Positions 22,193 through 33,243 of a DNA stretch of 64,000 nucleotides are shown piece after piece. Made by a program: the position numbers and the translations under genes. The notes below the pieces were generated by a model. The model saw only the letters and a program-made list of their open reading frames with translations, had not been told where the DNA came from and made no database searches. Position 1 is the first letter of the stretch. Each line of letters begins with the position of its first letter. Origin of the DNA: Posidonia oceanica (Eukaryota > Streptophyta > Magnoliopsida > Alismatales > Posidoniaceae); assembly GCA_037176725.1 (NCBI GenBank), contig JAZBRS010000075.1:76634001-76698000 (forward strand). Direction: 5' to 3'.

Positions 22193-22964
22193 TATGCACA
22201 CTGAGCCATTAGACTACCCGTGCTTAAGGGCCTACTGCTGTTGAAGCCTAGGAATCATGCCTTAGCCTCACCCCACAAACACTTCGTGGGAGGAGGAAAG
22301 GAAATTGTCCAACACTGAGATAGAGGAAAATCATAAGGAGCTCCCTCCCAGTTCATGAATAACAAGTCCACACACATCCCTCGAGTCAGACACGTTACCC
22401 TAGTACAAATCGGGTAGGTGTCTATGGCCCAAAACCTAGAAGCGCAAAAAAGAGGGGAGTGTACCAAATAAAAGAGTGTCTTGGTTCGTCAAGGAACGAG
22501 TATCCATTGACCGAGCACTCAGAAGGGGTGAGGCTACTTGCCAAAGTACCCAGAAAAGAAAGCAAAAGGGTCAGAAAAGAAGGCAGCAAAGAAGCTGTCC
22601 ATGTGCAAGAAAAGAAAGAGACTAGAAAAGACGGCAGCAAAGAAGCTGTCCAATAGTCAAAACTGAAAAGCTGGGGAATACTAAGCGCAGTAGGAATCAA
22701 CCTTGAACTAGGAGGGGTTTAGGCTTCAAATCTTCAGCCGACATCTTAGGATAGGGCATCGACTTTCCTTCCACCCACATCCCACACTGTACACATTAGA
22801 GGCAAGGGGCAGAGGCCTAGGTCTAGGGGCAGTTAGGTGCCGAAGCAAGCCTGAGGTATTTTCTGACTCTAAGATGCAAAAGGGACCAAACTGTCAAGGT
22901 TTTCCAGCCATGAGGTCCCCAGTTTCCCAACTTCCCAGAGGATTCTTCGTCTCCCATAAAATCA

Positions 22965-23185
22965 AAAATCCAAAAAAATGATAAAATCAAAAATCCAAAA
23001 AAATGATAAAACCAAAAATCCAAAAAAAAGATAAAATCAAAAATCCAAAAAAATGATAAAGTCAAAAATCCAAAAAATGATAAAATCAAAAAAAAAATCC
23101 AAAAAATGATAAAATCAAAAATCCAAAAAAATGATAAAATCAAAAAAATCCAAAAAATGATAAAATCAAAAATCCAAAAATAGTG
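22965..23185 (+). repeat. A-rich tandem array, about 20-bp units
   Basis: About ten units of the type GATAAAATCAAAAATCCAAA, with variable A-run length. Confidence 0.85.
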
Positions 23186-23687
23186 AGTAGGGTAAAATCT
23201 ACCCAACCAACATTACCTCATGAAACTGATAACAAGTAAGGCCAGTGATGCAAAAATCTAGGACATTTTACGACTCTACGTCGTACTTGACCCCTCCTAT
23301 TCTGGACGGTCACTTGGTATTCGCCTACGAGCTAAGACTGGGATCTCAAGAAGAGACAGTCCCTTGTCTGGCATATCATCTTTAGACAACAAAGCTAAGG
23401 CCAATACTTGTTATTCAAAACCTAAGTTTCCCTTAACTTCTCCATTGCATTAAGACTTCTTTCCCATTCATAGCATTAGGTTTGCTTAAAATATGCATTG
23501 TATATAGGTTGTTACCAAGTTTACTATAACCTTTTTGATTTCATAGTGTTAAGGATGTTTCTGAGTTTCCAGAAGTCACTTTGGACTAGGGGCAATAATA
23601 CCCCTAGATTAACAAATTTGCTGAGGTTGTGTAGGAGAGCAGTTCGGGAGCGTTAAATGAGCAAATATAAGCATCCAACCTTGGACG

Positions 23688-23780
23688 CACTACCTGAAGC
23701 GTATAACGATCAACAGAGGGATATTGGACACTTGTTTTCGCGCGTCTTACGTTATAAGTGCCAGTTTGAGCGTCTTACAT
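23688..23780. repeat. Hairpin-motif cluster, internal part of B
   Basis: AGCGTATAACG, GCGTCTTACGTTATA and GAGCGTCTTAC match the arms of the LTR and leader hairpins of B. Confidence 0.5.
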
Positions 23781-23908
23781 TTTAACTGTGACTTAAACTA
23801 TAGAATGTGGACAAGGGGCCCTTGATCAAATATCAAAGCCACCAAGGAGTATTTCTATACTCAGAACAGTCCAAAACACATGAACAAGGATGAAAAATGA
23901 AAGATATA

Positions 23909-23914
23909 TTTATT
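23909..23914 (-). terminator. Polyadenylation signal of the antisense gene of B
   Basis: AATAAA on the - strand, about 50 bases after the stop codon of the antisense gene at 23964. Confidence 0.45.
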
Positions 23915-23963
23915 CCCTTGAAAAGATACATGGTCCCCAAAAATAAAAGATTACAATGATTGC

Positions 23964-23987
23964 CTATCTAATCATCTTCTTCCTTTT
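23964..23987 (-). pseudogene. Last 8 codons of antisense gene P2 (severed by E1)
   Basis: KRKKMIR and a TAG stop. They join in frame to the end of the coding sequence at 51659 once E1 and one TSD are removed. The basic run at the C-terminus resembles a nuclear localisation signal. Confidence 0.75.
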
Positions 23988-23992
23988 CCTAC
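23988..23992. repeat. Left target-site duplication of E1 (CCTAC)
   Basis: Identical to 51659-51663. Confidence 0.9.
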
Positions 23993-26900
23993 TGTAGCGA
24001 TCCCGATCGGAGTCAGGCTCGCTATTCTTAGCGGCGATTGGATCTGAGGAAGCGGCTCGACTCGAAAACACTTGAAATCGAGGAGAAAAGAGAAGGATAA
24101 GACAAATCAGAGTCGCCACCATGTCTATTAACGGGAGACAAGGAAAACTGGGGGAAATGCGTGAATTAACACGCAAAACCAAGCAAGAAATGCAAAGAAA
24201 AGCAATGCAAAGGAAACAAATGCAAATACATGCAAATGAGATGACTCTAGCCTAGGATAAGGGCAGTATGGTCATTACGGGCCAAAAGACAGGGTAAGGA
24301 CTCCTGTTACGTGCGGGGAAGGTGTTAGGCACCCCCGACACGCCCGAAAATCGGTCTTTCTAGGCTTACGCTCGCATACGCAGGGAAATGCAGGATTGAA
24401 TGCCTATGTGCCTATAAATGCCTAAATGAATACTCAAGGTGTGCTCTAAGTGGGAAGAGGCAAAGCAAGGAAAGTAAACGTGCTTTCTAAACGCTCAACT
24501 GCGCTGTCTGTGTTCCGAGTCAGGTGAAGCCTAGCTCGTGAGAACTCCAGACAGTAAGCATCACAGCCCTATATGCAAATGCAGGCGAAAAAGCAAAACA
24601 ACGGTAAAACCATGCAATGCAATCGACATGCAAGAGAAAACGGCGTAAAACACGCAAAACGAGGCGAAAAACAAGAAAGCGCGCAAAACGGTGCAAAAAG
24701 ACAAGGTCGGTACGCAAAACGGGCGAGAAAGCAAGGCGGCACGCAAATCGGTGCAAAAGACGGTGACGGGCACGCGAAACTGTGCCAAAAATAGGACGAG
24801 CGCGCAAAACGACGCGAAGAACAAAGCAGGCACGCAAAACAGTGCCAAAACGAGAACGTGCACGCAAAACGGTGCCAAAAGCTGCGAGATAAAACCTCGG
24901 AAAAGTAGTGCGAATGCAAGTGCAAAGAAAAGATGAGAGGCAGAAAAAGGAGAAGCAGAACAGCGCATGTGTGAGAACAGGCGCTGTTCAGGGCCACACA
25001 GAGTAGGTGTGAAGACCTACAAAGGGGAGAGTGAGCAAACGGAGGGATTACCACCTCTTTATGACCGTTTCCCACTAAACCGTTCCACGGTGTGTCTCGC
25101 ATACTGCCCAAAGCTCGTGATGCGATCGGATCGTGGAAAAGGGGGAAGAAAGTCACATTAAGTGGTAAATCCAGGGAAAACTCAACACAAAACACATAGA
25201 GAAACGCGAAATGGAGATCGGAGTTGATAGACAAGAAGAGGAGGCCCTATTCTATATGCTCAAAGAGACAGAAATCGAAAACGAGAAAAACTATGCAAAT
25301 GGCATGCAGATGAATGCAATGCAGGGGTTTAGGGGGACATACCTGGAAATCCGGGAGCCTGATCTGAGATCTGCTTGATCCATGCTGAAGAGCGCTTCGC
25401 TGCGGTCGCCTGGGCAGCTTACTTGAGAAGATCCAACGGCCGGATCGGAAGATATCGCAGCTTCAAGGCAGGAAGGCCAGAACAGGGGAGAAGAACAGAT
25501 CTAGGTGTTCAGGAGGTCCTAGGGGTGTGTAAAAGGTCCTCCCAAGTGAAGGAGAGCTAAAAGTGCTTTAGTGTGTGCAAAAGGATGCCAAAATGCAAGA
25601 CTAAATGAATGCAGAATGCATGCACAAGCAAAAAGAAACAAGGGAAACAAACTTGGAAAAGACAGGGATTCAAAAGCATTTTTTGAAAAAGAAAAGGGGC
25701 TAAAATGCAAATTTTCACAAAAGATGGGGGCCACAGAGGAGGGTTTTGAAAATAGGAGAGGGCAGAGGGTCATTTTGCAAAAGACTAGGCTCAGAAAGCT
25801 AATTTGAGAAGAGGTATGCATTGGAAGAAGTTTTGAAAACAAAAAGAAATCAGAGTGCAATTTTGGAAAAAACTGGGGTCTAAAGTGCAAACTTTCCAGA
25901 AAACAGGGTTCTGGGGAGTCTGGGAATGCAAGTGGAGGGTCTACATGCGATTTTGTAAGCATAGGAGCTAAGATGCAACTTTAGGGGCAAAATAGTCTTT
26001 TTACATGATTTTTAAAAGATGCAAGGCCCTATGTGTGATTTTTGAATCATGCAGGGGTCAAATATGCAATTTTGTATGGTAAATATGCTCTGAAAACACT
26101 GAAAAGGACTGACATGCAATTTCTGGAAAAAACAGGGGGCCAAAATGCAATGTAGTAAGCAAAAATGCATAGGAAACAGTTACTGTCCATTTAAAATGGA
26201 CCTAAATGCAAATGCCAGGAAACAGAGGGAAGAAAATGCAATACAACAAGCAAAAATAAAAAATAAAACCTAAGTTTCTACAGGACAGAGGATCAGGATG
26301 CAAATACTGAAAACAAAAGGGGCCCAGAATGCAATTTTATATGGCAAACTATATGCAATTAAATGAACTGATTTACTGGGGGACCTAAGTGCAAAAATCG
26401 AAAACAGAGGGGCTGAAATGCAAAATAATACAACAGCACAGCACAGTAAAAGGACTGAAAAGCAAATACTGAAAAGCACAGATATTCAGAGCAATTTAGC
26501 ATGATATTTAATTAAAAACTAAGCTGATTAAATGAACAGAGGACTAAAACTCAAAAATGAAATAACTCAAGGCAGACATGCAATATTCACACAGAAACTT
26601 TATACTTAGAAAAATAAAGGAACAGTGTTTGGCCGCGGCGGTGGCTGGCACTGTAGCAGTGAGCCACCGGCGCTCACCACCACCGGCACAGGAGGGCTGC
26701 GGGCGTCCGGACCGGCGGAGAACGATGTCGGCGGTCGTCGCGGAGCTCCGGGAGACCAAGCTGGGGACCATTCTGCTGGCCGGAGCGCGCGGAGAGCAGG
26801 AGACCGGCGCCGGAGAAGAAGGGAAGACCGGCGAGCTACAGATGGGGCTGGAAGGCTTGGAAGCCGACTATGATCGGCGGGGAAGCAGCAGGAGGAGGAG

Positions 26901-29646
26901 AGAGAGCGGGGAAGGTAAGAAAATACCTGCGTCCGTGTCTGGAGCGCCCTCCTGACCTCAGCAGTGTCGGAGGTGGCCGGTGGAGGTCGTCCGGTCGCTG
27001 CAGGCGTCGCCAGCTGCTCGCGAGGATTGGGATCACCTCAGAGCGACCCTCCGGAGCTTCCTGGATGGGTTGGATGGCTGCTGCGAAGACTGGAGGAAGA
27101 TCCGGCTGATCGTGGGTTCACAGAAGCAGCCGGAGGTCGGGGAAGTTGTTCGCTGCACGTCGGACTGGATGGGACCCTCCGGGAGGTTGCTGGAGGTCCG
27201 GTGAGGGGTTCTGGACGGTTGAATTGATTTTCTGGAGGCTGTGGAGAAGAGTTGGAGGTTGGGTCGGTTTCTGATCAGTGGGTGATGCAGGTGTTTGTAG
27301 TGGAGTCCTCGGCCTGTGGTGGGTTGCTAGGCTGAAGGCTAGGTGTTTCGGGAAGGTGGAGTTCAGGCGATTATCTAGGGAAGGTTTGGGAAGATGCGGT
27401 GGTCTGTGGTGAAGGCAATTTCAGGAGGGAAGGTGTTGGGTTGCAGTTGGTTTCAGCGGAGGGAATTCGGGTGAATTCGGAGTGTTCTGGGTGGTGAAAG
27501 GCCGGGAAATGGTGGAGGAAGACTGCTGGGTTTCTAGGTGAACTTGGGGGATGAAATGGAAGAGAGTTGATGGCTGGAACGAGCTTGGTTTCTGGAGAAG
27601 AAAAGAGGGAGTTCTGCTGGATTTTCAAAGGGTGGAGGAGGAGATTTCGGTGGGGAATTCTCTCTGGATCTCTCGTTCTCTCTCCGATGGCAAAAAGGGC
27701 GATGAAGGAGGTGTTGAACGGGACTTTTATCAGAAGCTGGAAGCTGCTGGGCGCGAGCTGTGGAATTCAAATTCCATCGGCGCCGTTCACTGCAGCTGAG
27801 GGAGACGAGCGGTGATCTAACAAGCAGTAATTGCCTCACCGGAAGAGCCGCTGAGAGGCGAGAGAGGAAGAGCGACCTGTTGCTCGATTGGATGGAGAGG
27901 GAGAGCTTGAATTTAAAAAAATGAGGAGGGAGGACTGTGCAGCTTCGCGGGAGGAGAAGGAAGAAGCTGAGGAAGAAGAAGGAAGAAGAAGGAGGAAGAA
28001 GGCGGGCCGGACTGCGCTGCGGGCCGAGAAAAAAAGAAGGAAAAAAAGAAGTAGGCTGACGGGCCCAGTAAGGAAAAGGAAGAAAGAAAAAAGAGAAGGA
28101 AGAAAGAAAGAAAGGGAAAAGAAGAGAAATAAAATAGGAAAAAATAAATTAAAAATAAGTAAAAATATTAGGGTGCTTGTGCTGTGAATTAGGATCTTAA
28201 TCAGATTTTTTAATGACTTTTTTTTGGTTGATTAGTGTGGTTTAAATGGGTTTTGGGCTTGATTAGGGCTTTAGGGTTTTGGTTTTGCTTTTAATTAGTT
28301 TTCACTTGATTAAATGTTTGTTAAACCTTTTTTAAATTGTTTTAAAAATTGTGTTTCCCTTGTTGGACACTTAGGGTATTGATTAGGATTTTTTAGGATT
28401 TATTTTTGTGTTAATCAGGGTTGTTTTTGGGTTTTTAAGTCTTAGTCTTCTTAGGGTTTTTCCTTTCTTAAGTCATTTAAATTATGCTTTTGATTTTTAT
28501 TTGTTGATTTTTTCTTGAAGTTTTTAGTTAGATTTCTCTGGTTTGATGGGGTGTTTTTAAGTCTTTTAAGTGTGTTTTTATTTTCCTTTTAATTAAGTTT
28601 TTTAACTTGCTTTTTCCTATGTTTATTAGGTTAAGTCTTTTGTTTCTTTAATTATTTGTTTTAGTGCTTGATTTTTAATTCTTCTTATTAGGGTTTGTTT
28701 TTTAATTCTTTTGATAGGGTTTTCGGTTTTGGTGGGTTTTGATTTTATTTCAGTTTTTCCTTGATTTTTCCGTATTTTCTTTTTGGTTTGTTTTGCATTT
28801 TTTAGTTTGTATGTTTGATTTCCCTTTTAGCCTGATTTAGTTAAGTTTGGGTTGTTAATTGCTTGTTTAATGTTTTTTAATTGTTTTTCTTAGGGTTCTG
28901 ATTTGTTTCTTTTATATTTTGGGGTTTTACAGATTTTTAGAGGTTTTCATGGATTTTTGCAAGAGAAGGCAAAGGAAAAGAGAAGGAAGAAGGAAAAAGG
29001 GGAAAAGAGGGAAATAAAAGGAAAAGAGATAGGTTGGAGAGAAATGATTTTTTAAAATTAGGGAAAGTGTTAAAAATAAAGTAAAAATAGGAATAAGATA
29101 GAGAAGGGATAGAAGTACAAAGGGGGCCCACAGCCAGGCCAGAAAAAGGGCAAGAGGGTGATGAAAAGAGAGATGATAATCAGGAGAGAGAGAGGAGAGA
29201 GAAAACGATAATCCCAGAGAGAGAAAAGGATAATTTGGATGAAAGAAGGTCTTAAGGGTCTTGGAATGGGGCGAAAATTGGTGAGTGGGTACTCTAGGGT
29301 TTCTAGTGTTGGTCCTGAAGTTTTGGTTTGATTCTAAGAAGGTTTTGGAGGGGTTTCAAGGTGTAGAAAAAGGGTAGTTTCACCTAGGTTTTCTAGGGTT
29401 TTTGGGAATGGCCTAGGTTTGGAAGTTTCTAGGTTCTTTGGTAGGCTTGTTAAGTGGGTGTTGGTGGGTTTTCCTATGGATTTTGGTTAGGTTTTGAGCT
29501 TGGGAAGAGGGGTAAAGGCTTAGGTAAAAATGGGCTGATTTTGGAGGGTAAAGAAGAGGATTAGGGTTTGGTTTTGGGTTAGGTTGAGTCCAGCAATCAC
29601 CAGGAGGGCTCCAAGGATCCAAGCCTGCCAAGATGGGGTGTCAACA
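23993..29646 (-). repeat. 3' LTR of E1 (5654 bp)
   Basis: In transcript sense it starts TGTTGACACCCC at 29646 and ends GATCGCTACA at 23993. Differs from the 5' LTR at few positions (three in the terminal 80 bp, very few elsewhere in the stretches compared). The ORFs it contains are not shared as proteins with the solo LTR and are not taken as genes. Confidence 0.93.
24600..24890 (-). repeat. GTTTTGCG minisatellite in the 3' LTR of E1
   Basis: Reads CGCAAAAC on the + strand at intervals of about 37-39 bp, homologous to 17925-18200. Confidence 0.75.
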
Positions 29647-29660
29647 GATGCCCCTCCCTG
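29647..29660 (-). other. Polypurine tract of E1
   Basis: CAGGGAGGGGCATC in transcript sense, directly before the TGTTGAC start of the 3' LTR. It primes plus-strand synthesis. Confidence 0.8.
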
Positions 29661-30224
29661 AGCAAGGTCAAGCGGAGCGAGGCCGCTGCTCAGGGTTGAC
29701 GAGACACCCCATCTGACCGGCAGGAGCAGCGATTTGCTATGGGCGTGAGCTACTTATTCGGCGGATGCACCGAAGATTGTAGCCCGTTGCCGCAATGCAA
29801 GATGCTAGGTGCAGATGGATGCTGTGCAGTGTGATGCATGCTGATGCAATGCAATGCAAGAAGTTAGCATAAAAGTTAGTGCAGCTAGGATAGATGCTGA
29901 TGCTGTGCAAGTGATGGTGATGATGCTAAAGTAATATGCAGTCCTAACTGAGGAAGTGCTAAGATGATGCAAGAGGGATGATAAAAAGGCACGATGTGGC
30001 GCGAGGATCTGGCGGGGAGGCCAGACTTGCGCGACAAAGCGAGGGAAAACAGAGTGCGGCTTGTCCCCGCCCGGGGAACAAGTCAGCAGAAAAGAAAGAA
30101 AGAAAAAACACGAGGGGAGAGAGGCCAACTCTCCTATTGCAAAAGGGGTTTGCATGACTTTGTCTTCCTGGGACAAGGCCACGCCAAAAAAGGTGATAAG
30201 GTGACGGGCTTATCGTCCGGATAG
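29661..30224 (-). other. E1 region between arrays and polypurine tract, no gene
   Basis: Non-coding. Contains GATGCTGATGCAATGCAATGC-like low-complexity sequence (about 29790-29940). On the + strand, ACACCCCATCTG at 29704-29715 is the complement of a copy of the GATGGGGTGT found at the LTR start. Confidence 0.6.
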
Positions 30225-31060
30225 TTTACGGTCCTATCAACCAGGAGCGATAGTTTAGGTTATCAGCCTGGAATGACAGTTTACGGTCCTGTCAACCGGA
30301 AGCAGTTGTGAGTGATAGTTACTGGATATCAGCCGTATAACATTGTTGTGTGGGATAGTTTACAGTCCTATCAACTGGCGGATAGTTTACAGACCTATCA
30401 ACTGGCGGATAGTTTACAGACCTATCAACTGGCGGATAGTTTACAGACCTATCAACTGGAAGCCACAAACCATGAGTGATAGTTACTGGATATCAGCCGT
30501 ATAACGCAAATGCCAGATAGTTTACAGTCTATCATCTGGAGCGACAGTTTACGGTCCTGTCAACCGGTGGATAGTTTACAGACCTATCAACTGGAGGATA
30601 GTTTACAGTCCTATCAACTGGAAACGGCATTGCGAGGGACAGTTACTGGATGTCAGCCGTATAACATGATTGCGCGTGATAGTTTACAGTCCTATCAACT
30701 GGTGGATAGTTTACAGACCTATCAACTGGCGAATAGTTTACAGACCTATCAACTGGCGGATAGTTTACAAACCTATCAACTGGAAACGCGCAATGATGAG
30801 GGATAGTTACTGGATATCAGCCGTATAATGCAATTGCTGGTGATAGTTTAGGATATCAGCCTAGCGATAGTTTACAGTCCTATCAACTGGTGGATAGTTT
30901 ACAGACCTATCAACTGGAGGATAGTTTACAGACCTATCAACTGGAAACCGCAATTGCAAGGGACAGTTACTGGATGTCAGCCGTATAACACAACTGTGGG
31001 CCAACCATGGATCGGCCCAGATGATAGTTTAGGTTATCAGCCTGAGAGTGCTTGATTGTT
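30225..31060 (-). repeat. 27-28 bp tandem array of E1
   Basis: Units (+ strand) of the form GATAGTTTACAGACCTATCA plus ACTGGCG. Each unit holds GATAG...CTATC inverted arms. Variant units with GGATATCAGCCGTATAAC are interspersed, giving a higher-order pattern. Confidence 0.85.
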
Positions 31061-31250
31061 TGATAGTTTCGGATATCAGCCTAGCATGTGATTGATTGTT
31101 TGATAGTTTCGGATATCAGCCTAGCATGTGATTGATTGTTTGATAGTTTCGGATATCAGCCTAGCATGTGATTGATTGTTTGATAGTTTCGGATATCAGC
31201 CTAGCATGTGATTGATTGTTTGATAGTTTCGGATATCAGCCTAGCATGTG
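31061..31250 (-). repeat. 40-bp tandem array of E1, five copies
   Basis: Nearly identical units (GATAGTTTCGGATATCAGCC plus TAGCATGTGATTGATTGTTT, + strand), spaced exactly 40 bp. Confidence 0.9.
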
Positions 31251-31555
31251 ATTGATGATAAGAGGGGACGAGATCTTGATGAGAATTACTGCTAAAGAGG
31301 GGGATGAGATCATGATGAGAACTACTGCTAAAGAGGGGGATGAGATCATGATGAGAACTACTGCTAAAGAGGGGGATGAGATCATGATGAGAACTATTGC
31401 TAAAGAGGGGGATGAGATCATGATGAGAATGATTGATCGATAAGATATCGGACTTATCGGCCGGCAAAGAGGGGATGAGGTAATGATGAGAATGATTGAT
31501 TGATAAGATATCGGACTTATCGGCCGGCAAAGAGGGGATGAGGTAATGATGAGAA
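31251..31555 (-). repeat. 36-bp array of E1
   Basis: Same family as 4440-5098 (GATGAGATCATGATGAGAAC on the + strand), about five units, followed by two units with the CGGACTTATCGGCCGGCAAA block. Confidence 0.85.
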
Positions 31556-31633
31556 GAAATCATCCTATGACAGCAGGAATATCATAGGGGAAAGAGGGGA
31601 AGGATGATACCAAGGGGCGATCAAAAGATGCCC

Positions 31634-31662
31634 CTAGTGTCGGGATGACACCAGGGGCTGGC
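31634..31662. repeat. Hairpin between arrays of E1
   Basis: Corresponds to the perfect hairpin at 4343-4371; one arm has a mismatch (CCCCTAGTGTC versus GACACCAGGGG). Confidence 0.6.
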
Positions 31663-31736
31663 CAACGCGTCCTTGGCATCGAAAGCAGAGGGAGATGACA
31701 AGATTGTCGTGCTTGTCAGACGAGTAGTTTTGGGGT

Positions 31737-32960
31737 ACCAGCCCGCTGGGGACTCAGCTGAGGATGATCAGCTGAGGAGGATGACAGGTTGACGGACCTT
31801 TCGCCGAGCAGTTTGGGGGTGCCAGCCCGCTAGGGACTCAGCTGAGGATGATCAGCTGAGGAGGATGACAGGTTGACGGACCTTTCGCCGAGCAGTTTGG
31901 GGGTGCCAGCCCGCTGGGGACTCAGCTGAGGGTGATCAGCTGAGGAGGATGACAGGTTGACGGACCTTTCGCCGAGCAGTTTGGGGGTGCCAGCCCGCTT
32001 AGGGACTCAGCTGAGGATGATCAGCTAAGGAGGATGACAGGTTGACGGACCTTTCGCCGAGCAGTTTGGGGTGCCAACCCGCTAGGGACTCAGCTGAGGG
32101 TGATCAGCTGAGGAGGATGACAGGTTGACGGACCTTTCGCCGAGCAGTTTGGGGGTGCCAGCCCGCTGGGGACTCAGCTGAGGATGATCAGCTGAGGAGG
32201 ATGACAGGTTGACGGACCTTTCGCCGAGCAGTTTGGGGTGCCAGCCCGCTGGGGACTCAGCTGGGGATGATCAGCTGAGGAGGATGACTGGTTGACGGAC
32301 CTTTCGCCGAGCAGTTTGGGGTGCCAGCCCGCTAGGGACTCAGCTGAGGGTGATCAACTGAGGAGGATGACAGGTTGACGGACCTTTCGCCGAGCAGTTT
32401 GGGGTGCCAGCCCGCTAGGGACTCAGCTGAGGGTGATCAGCTGAGGAGGATGACAGGTTGACGGACCTTTCGCCGAGCAGTTTGGGGTGCCAGCCTGCTT
32501 AGGACTCAGCTGAGGATGATCAGCTGAGGAGAATGACAGGTTGACGGACCTTTCGCCGAGCAGTTTGGGGTGCCAGCCGGCTGGGGACTCAGCTGAGGAT
32601 GATCAGCTGAGGAGAATGACAGGTTGACGGACCTTTCGCCGAGCAGTTTGGGGTGCCAGCCCGCAGATGACGATCCAGCTGGGGATGACCAGCTGGGGAC
32701 GATGACAGGTTGACGGACCTATCGCCGAGCAGTTTGGGGTGCCAGCCCGCTGGGGACTCAGCTGAGGATGATCAGCTGAGGAGGATAACAGGTTGACGGA
32801 CCTTTCGCCGAGCAGTTTGGGGTGCCAGCCCGCTAGGGACTCAGCTGGGGATGATCAGCTGAGGAGGATGACAGGTTGACGGACCTTTCGCCGAGCAGTT
32901 TGGGGTGCCAGCCCGCTGGGGACTCAACTGAGGAGGATGATGATCCAGCTGGGGGCGACC
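31737..32960 (-). repeat. 83-bp tandem array of E1, about 14 copies
   Basis: Same family as 3281-4277, on the other strand. Units contain GACTCAGCTGAGGATGATCA and GGTTGACGGACCTTTCGCCG. Confidence 0.9.
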
Positions 32961-33243
32961 AGCTGGGGACGCCAAATGGCGTAGCTTGACGACACGGGTC
33001 CGCAGAGGCTCCGGACTCCAGATTGGGTGCTGAGGACTTTGCTGCGTTGTGATGTCTGCAAGTCTGGTTAGAGGGCCCAAGCTGGTGATGATAATGATAT
33101 GCAATACAGCAAAGAGTCTTGATGTGCAGGCAGAAAGCAGAAACAGTTTTTCATTGATAAAGCTTGGTGAGTACAATGCCTGTGGTAGGCCAGAAATGTA
33201 CAGCATAGTCTGAAAGAAGACCACATGATGGTTGCACAAGGGC

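Larger units (their letters stand above)
22193..23963 (+). other. 3' non-coding region of element B, first part
   Basis: No gene on the + strand. Contains an A-rich tandem array (22965-23185), a hairpin-motif cluster at about 23688-23775, and the polyadenylation signal of the antisense gene. The long frame at 22823-23206 on the - strand is a translation of the array. Confidence 0.65.

Noticed and set aside
24569..25234. 221-codon ORF in the E1 LTR, repeated at 46584-47249
   Set aside because: Present in both LTRs only because they are near-identical. It runs through the GTTTTGCG minisatellite and the solo LTR lacks the same frame.
27888..28187. Charged 99-codon ORF (Glu/Lys/Arg-rich), repeated at 49896
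   Set aside because: Low-complexity purine-rich sequence of the LTR, same in both LTRs by descent, no recognisable domain.
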